From: a virus | Direction: 5' to 3' (one strand) | Virus record (IMG/VR): IMGVR_UViG_3300034072_002214 | Coordinates: 1-37,906 of that record | DNA: 37,906 bases | Shown: one piece after another, positions 30,134 to 36,836 of the stretch | Layout: each line of letters starts with the position of its first letter | How positions within the stretch are numbered: position 1 is the stretch's first letter | Translations under genes and position numbers: made by a program | The notes under the pieces: model-generated | Database searches by the model: none | Seen by the model: only the letters and a program-made list of their open reading frames with translations | Told to the model about the DNA's origin: nothing

Positions 30134-30162
30134 ATATTAGGCGCATTGCGCCTACCTGTCAA
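30134..30162 (-). promoter_or_regulatory. sigma70 promoter with a perfect palindrome as spacer
   Basis: On the minus strand TTGACA (30162-30157) and TAATAT (30139-30134) are separated by 17 bases. The spacer is almost filled by the 17-base palindrome TAGGCGCATTGCGCCTA (30138-30154). A repressor bound here would block RNA polymerase completely. It drives the 95-aa and 136-aa genes; the 136-aa HTH protein is the obvious candidate repressor. Confidence 0.82.
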
Positions 30163-30185
30163 CAACTAATTAACTCGCCAGAAAT

Positions 30186-30209
30186 AAAAAAGGCGACCAA
30201 TTGGCCGCC
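30186..30209 (-). terminator. intrinsic terminator after the 54-aa lipoprotein gene
   Basis: Minus-strand GGCGGCC-AATT-GGTCGCC (one G-U) followed by six T, 18 bases after the lipoprotein stop. Confidence 0.8.
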
Positions 30210-30226
30210 CATTTCATAAAACATTT

Positions 30227-30391
30227 TTACTTTTTTGCTAACACTTTTTTGCCTTCAAACTCACACGTAAATTTTGAATCTTTGGTTGCCACTTCGGTTA
30301 CACATTTGGCAGTGTTGACCAGATCAATAATTGGTGTGGTGTTGCAGCCGGATAAAATAATCATCATTAAAAATAGCGATAGCGTTTTCAT
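30227..30391 (-). CDS. 54-aa lipoprotein
   Basis: Small gene of 54 codons. The peptide has a signal sequence M-K-T-L-S-L-F-L-M-M-I-I-L-S-G-C with lipobox L-S-G-C (Cys16). A short exported part holds two Cys (C30, C43) in F-T-C-E-F. GGGAG lies 5 bases before the ATG, and a terminator follows the stop. It may be an entry-exclusion or surface-modifying protein of the lysogen; function unknown. Confidence 0.75.
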   Translation of the reverse strand: MKTLSLFLMMIILSGCNTTPIIDLVNTAKCVTEVATKDSKFTCEFEGKKVLAKK

Positions 30392-30400
30392 ATTTGCTCC

Positions 30401-30631
30401 CTACCTGTTTGTGATCTGATATTTGCTGACCCCACACAAATTTTCTTCCAGCGTTATTAGTGATATTTTATCCGGGGGAACACAAAGCACACTTGCAGCC
30501 AAACCACGCGCAGCAATTATGGGCGCCGCTGTACTGGTTTTACGCTCGCCATCTAGCCGCGCTTGAAACGTTGAGCCTGTCCAGCGAACTGTGATTACAT
30601 CCGGGTCAGTGATTGATTTGTGATGTGCCAT
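30401..30631 (-). CDS. hypothetical early protein (76 aa)
   Basis: 76-aa protein starting M-A-H-H-K-S-I-T-D-P-D-V-I-T-V-R-W-T-G and containing F-Q-A-R-L-D-G-E-R-K-T-S. GGAG lies 10 bases before the ATG. Overlaps the 3' end of the 77-aa gene by 26 bases. No family recognised. Confidence 0.6.
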   Translation of the reverse strand: MAHHKSITDPDVITVRWTGSTFQARLDGERKTSTAAPIIAARGLAASVLCVPPDKISLITLEENLCGVSKYQITNR

Positions 30632-30839
30632 TTGTTTGCTGCTCCTGTTGTTTTAATCTGAATTGCGCGCCGGTTTCTGGTAGGTAGCGGATTGACTTGC
30701 CGCCTATCCGTTTTTCTAACAGCTTTGCCCGTAGCAGTTTGTTTAAGGTTTGTCGGGACGTTTTTAATTGGTGCCGTGACAACCACCCCGCGCCGATTAA
30801 TTTCTCCAAGACTTCTTTGTCATGCTGGCTGAGCTGCAT
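30606..30839 (-). CDS. small winged-helix-like protein
   Basis: 77-aa protein. K-E-V-L-E-K-L-I-G-A-G-W-L-S-R-H-Q-L-K-T-S-R-Q-T is followed by L-N-K-L-L-R-A-K-L-L-E and a K-R-I-G-G-K-S-I-R-Y wing-like hairpin, an arrangement typical of small winged-helix DNA-binding proteins. The ATG at 30839 is chosen, but a GTG nine bases upstream is possible. It overlaps its neighbours on both sides. Confidence 0.6.
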   Translation of the reverse strand: MQLSQHDKEVLEKLIGAGWLSRHQLKTSRQTLNKLLRAKLLEKRIGGKSIRYLPETGAQFRLKQQEQQTNGTSQINH

Positions 30840-31119
30840 TGCCTTCACCTTTCCTGCGGGTGCGTTTTTTCTTTTCTGGCTGCTGAGTTATTACCGGCAT
30901 TTGTTGCGCTTCAATTTTTTGTTTTAACTGCTCCACAAACTTTTGCCCGTAGGTGATTGCCGCCTTTTCCGTGGTGCTGCACTGGTTGCCAAGGTAGATG
31001 CCGGCGCACACTGGGCGCCAGCCATCGCCGGCAGATGTTTTGCCCAGCAAGGCGCGCACGGTGCCGCCCTTGAGTTTGTTGTAAAGATTCACTTCGCCTT
31101 TAGTTGGTTTTGTTTGCAT
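30820..31119 (-). CDS. hypothetical early protein (99 aa)
   Basis: 99-aa protein with an ordered N-terminal half (G-E-V-N-L-Y-N-K-L-K-G-G-T-V-R-A-L-L, then W-R-P-V-C-A-G-I-Y-L-G) and a basic C-terminal tail (E-K-K-K-R-T-R-R-K). The ATG at 31119 with GAGG 9 bases upstream is preferred over a 12-residue extension. It may bind nucleic acid; no family recognised. Confidence 0.58.
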   Translation of the reverse strand: MQTKPTKGEVNLYNKLKGGTVRALLGKTSAGDGWRPVCAGIYLGNQCSTTEKAAITYGQKFVEQLKQKIEAQQMPVITQQPEKKKRTRRKGEGNAAQPA

Positions 31120-31318
31120 TGCGGTAATCCTCAACTCGGAAATTATGTTTTGCACAAAATGCGTTAAAGTTTTGCGCGCTTTTAAAATGGATTGTTACGT
31201 AGTCACCTGCATCGGTTGTGATGGATACCGTCATTACCGGTTTAGGTGCCGCTGAACTTGCTTGAATTGACGCATCAATAATCGCATCACTACAAAATGC
31301 TGAAAATGTTGTACTCAT
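31100..31318 (-). CDS. hypothetical early protein (72 aa)
   Basis: 72-aa protein, mostly beta-strand and helix (M-T-V-S-I-T-T-D-A-G-D-Y-V-T-I-H-F-K). It overlaps the following gene by 20 bases. A GGGGG stretch precedes the ATG. No family recognised. Confidence 0.55.
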   Translation of the reverse strand: MSTTFSAFCSDAIIDASIQASSAAPKPVMTVSITTDAGDYVTIHFKSAQNFNAFCAKHNFRVEDYRNANKTN

Positions 31319-31331
31319 CCCCCAAACCCCC

Positions 31332-32285
31332 TTACAGAATTACCGATTGAACCAGTTGATATTGTTTGCCTTCCCGCCGTACTTTGTTTTGTTCCACTAA
31401 GTACTCCAGCACTTTTTTTGCTATGTGGTGCCGCACACCACCCTCGTTAATTATTCGCCGCACGGCGGGTGGTTGGCCGTAGGTTCCTGCCAATATTTTT
31501 TTGGCTAATTCGTTTTCGGGTTCGGTTAACTCGCTTGGCTTTGGTATTGCAGTGGGCACTTGGTTTGGCTCCTTTTTTGTTGCGGTGTTTGTTGGTGGTT
31601 CACTCCATATTGGTAATGGTTCCGGCTTGGATTTTTTGCCCATGCCGCCCAGGGCGAGAAGTGCGGCGATTGCGCAAATATCCACAATGACTGCCAGCCC
31701 TATAAACGCGCCTTGGCGAATTGCTTCTGGCGACTGCCCCAAGGGTATGGACAAAGCAGCAAAAAGCGATTGTGCGTTGCCCTGTGCGGTTTGGCGGTAG
31801 GCTTTAATTTCTGCCAGTGCGTTATCGCGCTGTTGTTCCAATAATTTCACTTGCTTTGCGGTTTCTATGGCGCGGGTGCGGTAACTACCTTGCGCGTCTG
31901 CCGCAACCAGCCCGTTGAGTGTGTCTATCTGCTGTTGCAGGCTGTTTAATTGTTGCGTTTTGGTTTTGTATTCAAGGCTGTTTTGTTGCGCGCTTTGTGT
32001 TTGCTGGTTGTAAGCGTTCTCTAAAAAACCAGCGGTAGCGGCAACAGAAATACAAACCAACACGCAGCCAATAATTAACAGTGCAGCGCCCCCGGCATTA
32101 CGTTTTTTCAGGTAATAAACCCCAGCAGGAAAAAACGAATATTTGCAGGCCTCCAGCGCGGTGGCAGTGACACCGGCCAACACTTTGCCGTGTAGGTCTG
32201 TTGGCATTGATATCCAAAACAATACAGCGCTGGCGAGTGTGACCAAGCACAGAAGCATGGTTGAAAGTGCGATTACTAATTTCAT
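31332..32285 (-). CDS. membrane protein with coiled coil and C-terminal winged helix
   Basis: 317-aa protein. Hydrophobic segments lie at about 3-25, 37-57, 68-88 and 190-214. Between the third and fourth is a long Gln-rich coiled coil (about 90-165). The last 65 residues (E-N-E-L-A-K-K-I-L-A-G ... H-H-I-A-K-K-V-L-E-Y-L-V-E-Q-N-K-V-R-R-E-G-K-Q-Y) look like a winged helix. GAGG lies 6 bases before ATG 32285. Such an arrangement suggests a membrane-tethered DNA-binding or sensing protein; no family recognised with confidence. Confidence 0.7.
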   Translation of the reverse strand: MKLVIALSTMLLCLVTLASAVLFWISMPTDLHGKVLAGVTATALEACKYSFFPAGVYYLKKRNAGGAALLIIGCVLVCISVAATAGFLENAYNQQTQSAQQNSLEYKTKTQQLNSLQQQIDTLNGLVAADAQGSYRTRAIETAKQVKLLEQQRDNALAEIKAYRQTAQGNAQSLFAALSIPLGQSPEAIRQGAFIGLAVIVDICAIAALLALGGMGKKSKPEPLPIWSEPPTNTATKKEPNQVPTAIPKPSELTEPENELAKKILAGTYGQPPAVRRIINEGGVRHHIAKKVLEYLVEQNKVRREGKQYQLVQSVIL

Positions 32286-32293
32286 GTAACACC

Positions 32294-32737
32294 TCACCCA
32301 CGCGGCTCATAAAATGATTGGATAATTTTTTGCGATTCAGCGATGGAGTCCAGCGCTTCATTGCGCACCGCATCACTCATTCCGCCGTATTTCAAACAAT
32401 TGCGCGATAACACCAGTGCGCTTTTTAATTTTTCAATCTGGCGTTCATGCAGAGTGATGGTGCTGCGGCGAGATATTTTTTTTACTTCGCCCGGCTTTTC
32501 TGCTGGCAGTTGTGCGCGCACAAATCGCGGTGCCATTGGCTGCGGCACCGGGAGCGCTATTACGTTGGTTGGCTTTTCCATTTGCTTTTCCTCATGTGAA
32601 ATAACTTGGTTTTTTAAAAGTGTTTTGAACGTGTGGCTTTCCAACACTTCCGCCCAGGGCACGTACTGGTTAATGGCTGGGGTGTTGTCGTACTCGGCTT
32701 TTATTTCTTCCTCGGTGACTTCATCCAGGCTACGCAT
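32294..32737 (-). CDS. hypothetical early protein (147 aa)
   Basis: 147-aa protein. The N-terminus has an acidic helix (E-V-T-E-E-E-I-K-A-E-Y), followed by a proline-rich middle. A C-terminal helical hairpin (E-R-Q-I-E-K-L-K-S-A-L, then M-S-D-A-V-R-N-E-A-L) closes it. GGGGG precedes the ATG. It overlaps the upstream gene by 8 bases. Function unknown. Confidence 0.6.
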   Translation of the reverse strand: MRSLDEVTEEEIKAEYDNTPAINQYVPWAEVLESHTFKTLLKNQVISHEEKQMEKPTNVIALPVPQPMAPRFVRAQLPAEKPGEVKKISRRSTITLHERQIEKLKSALVLSRNCLKYGGMSDAVRNEALDSIAESQKIIQSFYEPRG

Positions 32738-33083
32738 TGGCTAAATCCCCCATGTAGGTTTTGTGTTTAATTTGGCGGTGCTTTTTTATTTCCAACCGCA
32801 TTGCGTTTAAGTGGCCGCGCATTGCTTCACGCACTTCCACCGGCATTGCTGCCAAGTCACTTTCAATTTGGTGGCGGGCCAAGTAGGTGAGCATCCACCA
32901 CGCTTGAACGCGGTTTAACGCATTACGGAAATCTGGCTGGCGCAACCGGGGCTGGCCCTTGATGAAGGCCTCCCGCTCGACTTCCGTTTTCTTGGTGTAC
33001 AGCTCCCACGCCATGCAATCCATGCGGAATTGCCAGCTGCTGGAGTCCTCGGGATCGGTTAAAAAATGGGGCTTGTTGGTCAT
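32730..33083 (-). CDS. hypothetical early protein (117 aa)
   Basis: 117-aa helical protein with S-S-S-W-Q-F-R-M-D-C-M-A-W-E-L-Y and M-R-G-H-L-N-A-M-R-L-E-I-K-K-H-R. An in-frame extension to 33389 passes through the GGCAACA repeats and reads as low-complexity Ala/Val/Asn peptide; the ATG at 33083, with GAGAGG upstream, is therefore preferred. The extension could be real if the repeats are coding rather than an origin. Confidence 0.6.
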   Translation of the reverse strand: MTNKPHFLTDPEDSSSWQFRMDCMAWELYTKKTEVEREAFIKGQPRLRQPDFRNALNRVQAWWMLTYLARHQIESDLAAMPVEVREAMRGHLNAMRLEIKKHRQIKHKTYMGDLANA

Positions 33084-33143
33084 GGCGAATTGGCCTCTCG
33101 GGTAGAGAATAAAAACGGTTTTCTGGGAGGTGGCTTTGCAAGT

Positions 33144-33370
33144 GGCAACAGCGGCAACATTGGCAACATTTCCCGCCAGCCCAGTAATTACGCGGGTTTC
33201 AAGGCGCTGATTTGTTGCCAGTGGGCTGGTTTTTGCTGGCAACACTGGCAACATTTTTGTTGCCAGCTGTTGCCGCTGTGTTCCAAATTTGTTGACGCCG
33301 CAAGATTCAGTTAAGTGATTGTTTTTAATGGTCATTTTTCTTTTAAATACCTCTTGTTGACGTTGTTGCC
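33144..33370. repeat. iteron-like GGCAACA/TGTTGCC repeat cluster, candidate origin
   Basis: The 7-mer GGCAACA or its complement occurs nine times: starts at 33144, 33153, 33162, 33213, 33238, 33247, 33258, 33268 and 33364. Several copies are 9-10 bp apart and most extend to CTGGCAACA. Both orientations are present. The cluster lies just downstream of the primase-helicase gene. This resembles iterons bound by phage replication proteins. The alternative is a repetitive coding stretch. The gap at 33371-33435 also holds a CCCTAT/ATAGGG hairpin at about 33401-33417. Confidence 0.55.
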
Positions 33371-33435
33371 AGTTTTTTTTGGTAGTCATCCTTTTTTTGC
33401 CCTATTTTTCATAGGGTCAAAAAAACACATACGAA

Positions 33436-36117
33436 TCAATTAGTTGCGACTTCTGCGGGTTTTGCGAACACCCAACACCTAACCGGGATCTTCTCTATGC
33501 GTGACCGCACTCTTTTTTGCCCAAGGAAGCGGTAGTGCTGGCTCTCCGGGAGAACCCGTTTTAGGTCGTTAATTGAAATGACTTCTTGCCCACGCTTGCG
33601 CGCATGTTCAAACCAGTCGTTAAGGTTCACGGCAATAACGTTGTCATCGGAGCTGTGATTCAAGCGGGAGTACTCAATCTGCTTTTGGCCATGTTCATCA
33701 GTGATGGTCATCGCCTGGTCATTGATCCAGTGATAGGTTTCCCAGAATTGTTGAACCAGTGGATGCTCGGCAGTGAGGCGCAAATCCCGATCCATAGCGC
33801 GCTGCTCGATATGGGTTAAGGCCTTGTCCAGGACGTCATCGGGGAAATTGCTGAAAAGCACACGCAGGGCGTCTACGGCGGCCATTACCTGCGCATGGTT
33901 ATCAACTACCCGCTGGCTTTTAATGTTGGAATTAGCGGTTAAGCGCGCGCGGTGAATTGCCCAGGCCGAATTGAAAGCAGCCAGCCATTTTTGTTCATTC
34001 ATTAGCGCGTGATGCAGGTAGCCTGAAACGGCTTCTGGATCTATTTGTTTTAACCGGTCTGCAATTGCCCTGTTCTCGATGCGCTTGTGCGCGGTGGTGC
34101 AATGCAAGTGAACAATGCGGCTGAGGATTGCAGGGCTTGCCGATACGGTGGCGTTTTGACTGATTACCAATGTCCCACGAAAAATTAAATCGTTGGTTTG
34201 GTTGTCATTGGTTTTTACACCGCGTGAGCCAATGGTGCCGTTTAGGTCGGATATTTTTTTGTAGCGTTCCCAGTCAACGCCACCAAGATTACGCCCGCCC
34301 TTTTGGTTTCCGGTTTGCTCCTTGTCGCTCTCCAGAAAAACCACCGGCATATTTGATACCTGGGCGAGTGTGCGCGCTTCAGCTGAAGCACTCATACTCA
34401 AAATATCTACGCCCTCATTTAAACGGCCAAAGAGTTTCCACAAGAAACGAATTAGGGTTGATTTGCCCGCTTCTTTCTCACCGGTAATTTCCAAAAAAGT
34501 TAAATTCTGGTGAACCTTTTTTACCTGCTGAGCAAATAGACTTAATGTCCAAAAACCCAATGCGGCGATTCCATTCATATCAAAGACTTTTATAAAATCA
34601 GGTAGCCAGCTTTGATCAAAGGCGGTGGAGTGCGCGAACTCCATTCCACTCAATGTGGTTTTTATGCTGCAATTACCAAAGTGCAAATAGCCGTGTTCAT
34701 TCGTTTTAACGTAGCGGCCTTGTTGGTAACCAAACTCAGGGAAAACATAAGAACCACTCACCTCTTCGTAACCAATAAAGGGAACGGTTTCAACTGTATT
34801 GATAGTTTGGCTGCTCCACTTTTTGGTTAAATAATCCAATTCCTTTGCGCCACCTTTGAAGTGACCAAAGTCTGTTTGGTTTAACAGTGCTGTGGATATG
34901 GCTTTGGCATCGCCAAGGTTGGAGGGGCTTAAACCAACCAAGAATGGCTTGCGATGCTTTGGCATGTGAACGTCAAATAGATATTTGCGCTCCTGGGTGA
35001 ATTTATCTTTCTCGATATGAAGAAAATTCAATTCACAATTGGCCAAATGGTTTACATGAAGGCAACCAACAAAAATGGTGAAGTGATCATTGTTCCATTC
35101 GATTTTTTGTGATTCTAAATCCTTGTTCAATTTGTCCCAGTTAACACGCACACCGTAAGTTTCTTTCCCAAAGGTCATTACGCTGTAGTTGAATGGGTGC
35201 CAGCAATATTGGGCAAACGCTTTGCGCTTAATATCGGTAGCAGCCAGCAAACGGCCACGCCATTTGCATTCCTCCAAGTAGTCTGGCGTTAGTTTTTGCT
35301 CACGATACAAATCATCCCAATCAATACTGGCCGAGTGCGGCAGATTGATTCTGGCTATTTCCTTCATATCGTTAAGTTCTTTCAGGAACTTAGTGCTGGC
35401 ATATTCGCCTGCCATGCCTGCGTCATACGCCAAGCACCAGGTTATGTTGCGCCCTTTGTTTGCATTAATTAATTCACGCGGGAGATTGTTGCTGCTGAAT
35501 GCAGCGGCAGTTTTATAGCCCAACAAGTTAAACGCTATCGCGTGGAAAATTCCTTCAACGATATAAACGTGATCGCCATCGGCAATTTCTTGCCCCGGTG
35601 GTGTCCAGCACTTGTCTTTGTATTTTGTTCCGTATTTAAAATCGGCTTTATTGGGCTTCTCTCCATTTTTTGTATTGTCACGAATATCACGCTCGTTAAT
35701 TAAACGATCCCACCAAAAGCCATCCCACAATAAAAAGCGCACGGTTTCTGCGTGACGACCGTTGGCCAGTTTTAATGTGCCCTGCTCATACCAGGATTCA
35801 GTTTTGATTAAGGGAAAACCACGCACCATCGACATATATGCCTTAGCGGTTGCGTAAGGATCTTCTTTGGTTGACGGGTATTTATCAGCGAGGTTTTCCC
35901 ACAAGTGGCGATAGCGAACCTTAGTAGATTCCTGATAGCCGCATTTGTTGGTGCGGTTGCATTTCAACTGATAGGGCTTTTCCAAGCTGATAAAAACTTC
36001 TTTCTCTTTGCAATCCGGGCAGGTTCCACCATAGAGCGCTTTGGCCCCGGATTTGTTTTTAAACGCGAGTTGGGCATCAGCCAGTAATGCCTCAACTATT
36101 TGTTGTTCTAAGTTCAT
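33436..36117 (-). CDS. primase-helicase (zinc ribbon, TOPRIM, DUF927-type helicase)
   Basis: 893-aa replication protein. N-terminal zinc ribbon C33-x2-C36 with C53 and C59; TOPRIM-like region with Y-I-V-E-G-I (E188) and L-A-Y-D-A-G (D232); helicase with Walker A G-E-K-E-A-G-K-S-T (546-554) and Walker B V-V-F-L-E-S-D (592-598). This combines primer synthesis and DNA unwinding. It replaces the P2 A-type rolling-circle initiator, so replication differs from P2 and is closer to P4 alpha. GGAG precedes the ATG. Confidence 0.9.
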   Translation of the reverse strand: MNLEQQIVEALLADAQLAFKNKSGAKALYGGTCPDCKEKEVFISLEKPYQLKCNRTNKCGYQESTKVRYRHLWENLADKYPSTKEDPYATAKAYMSMVRGFPLIKTESWYEQGTLKLANGRHAETVRFLLWDGFWWDRLINERDIRDNTKNGEKPNKADFKYGTKYKDKCWTPPGQEIADGDHVYIVEGIFHAIAFNLLGYKTAAAFSSNNLPRELINANKGRNITWCLAYDAGMAGEYASTKFLKELNDMKEIARINLPHSASIDWDDLYREQKLTPDYLEECKWRGRLLAATDIKRKAFAQYCWHPFNYSVMTFGKETYGVRVNWDKLNKDLESQKIEWNNDHFTIFVGCLHVNHLANCELNFLHIEKDKFTQERKYLFDVHMPKHRKPFLVGLSPSNLGDAKAISTALLNQTDFGHFKGGAKELDYLTKKWSSQTINTVETVPFIGYEEVSGSYVFPEFGYQQGRYVKTNEHGYLHFGNCSIKTTLSGMEFAHSTAFDQSWLPDFIKVFDMNGIAALGFWTLSLFAQQVKKVHQNLTFLEITGEKEAGKSTLIRFLWKLFGRLNEGVDILSMSASAEARTLAQVSNMPVVFLESDKEQTGNQKGGRNLGGVDWERYKKISDLNGTIGSRGVKTNDNQTNDLIFRGTLVISQNATVSASPAILSRIVHLHCTTAHKRIENRAIADRLKQIDPEAVSGYLHHALMNEQKWLAAFNSAWAIHRARLTANSNIKSQRVVDNHAQVMAAVDALRVLFSNFPDDVLDKALTHIEQRAMDRDLRLTAEHPLVQQFWETYHWINDQAMTITDEHGQKQIEYSRLNHSSDDNVIAVNLNDWFEHARKRGQEVISINDLKRVLPESQHYRFLGQKRVRSRIEKIPVRCWVFAKPAEVATN

Positions 36118-36147
36118 GCCTGAAGCTCCACCACGTTGTCGTTTTTC

Positions 36148-36369
36148 TTATGCATTGCTGGGGGTCGATTCTTTTAAACAACGGCGGTTTAACTCGGCGA
36201 GATTCACAAAGCGACGACGACCAATTTTCACTGTCGGGAGTTGTTGGGTTGCAACCATCCCGCGGACCGTGTCCTTCGAAATGCCAATTTTTTGTGAGAA
36301 CAATTCTTGGTCCATGATGGGAACTTCAATCGCGGATGTGCTGGGTTGGGTGTCTTTGTTACTTTGCAT
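36148..36369 (-). CDS. AlpA/Cox-like DNA-binding protein (excisionase candidate)
   Basis: 73-aa protein with a helix-turn-helix of the excisionase type (F-S-Q-K-I-G-I-S-K-D-T-V-R-G-M-V, about 24-39) followed by P-T-V-K-I-G-R-R-R-F-V-N-L-A-E-L. It occupies the position of P2 cox, first gene of the early operon and divergent from the repressor. GAGG 7 bases before the ATG. Probably both an excisionase and repressor of the lysogeny promoter. Confidence 0.82.
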   Translation of the reverse strand: MQSNKDTQPSTSAIEVPIMDQELFSQKIGISKDTVRGMVATQQLPTVKIGRRRFVNLAELNRRCLKESTPSNA

Positions 36370-36394
36370 ATGTGAGCCTCACTCTAGTTTATGA

Positions 36395-36514
36395 CTTTGA
36401 AGTATGTTCAAAGCCTACGAGCAGAGTTTATATGCACGATTTAAAATCCGTCAACCGCTTTATGGAATACTTTGCATTAGATTGTTGTATTGACGCTTTG
36501 CAGTATGTGCAAAC
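36395..36514. promoter_or_regulatory. immunity operators (two 19-bp dyads)
   Basis: CTTTGAAGTATGTTCAAAG (36395-36413) is a perfect 7-bp dyad with spacer GTATG. CTTTGCAGTATGTGCAAAC (36496-36514) has the same spacer and 6-bp arms. Further CTTTGCA half sites lie at 36362 and 36470. The two dyads lie in the 167-bp gap between divergent cox-like and repressor genes, 101 bp apart. This fits cooperative repressor binding. -10/-35 boxes are not clear enough to call. Confidence 0.75.
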
Positions 36515-36536
36515 ACAACCCTTGGGGAGGGGAAAA

Positions 36537-36836
36537 ATGGAACTAAAGCCAGGCAGACGGCTGAAAATAGCGCGTGAGTTGATGGGCGTTAACCGCAATC
36601 AATTTTCAAAAATGACCGGTATTGATTACCTGCGAGTGGTGACGATTGAGGAGGACAGAGGCCGGATGTCGGTCGATGATCTGGCGCTTATCGTCAAGCT
36701 CTTTCCAGAGTTAATGAACTGGCTTGTTTTGGGCGAAACACTCGATATCGAAACCTTTGCCGCTAGCAAAAACGAACACATGATCATGTTGGCCGACAAT
36801 CTCGAAACCCATGGTATGCCTGAGGCTGATGAGTAA
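36537..36836 (+). CDS. CI/C-type repressor (small XRE protein)
   Basis: 99-aa protein matching the size of P2 C. Helix-turn-helix at about 17-40: M-G-V-N-R-N-Q-F-S-K-M-T-G-I-D-Y-L-R-V-V-T-I-E-E-D. No C-terminal autopeptidase, so RecA-independent as in P2. GGGGAGGGG directly before the ATG at 36537; longer frames cross the operators and are rejected. The stop overlaps the integrase start (TAATG), so they are cotranscribed. Confidence 0.85.
   Translation: MELKPGRRLKIARELMGVNRNQFSKMTGIDYLRVVTIEEDRGRMSVDDLALIVKLFPELMNWLVLGETLDIETFAASKNEHMIMLADNLETHGMPEADE

Noticed and set aside
33084-33389. N-terminal extension of the 117-aa protein
   Set aside because: The extension consists of peptides generated by the GGCAACA repeats (N-V-A-N-V-A-A-V-A) and starts with AGG directly touching the ATG; kept only as an alternative.
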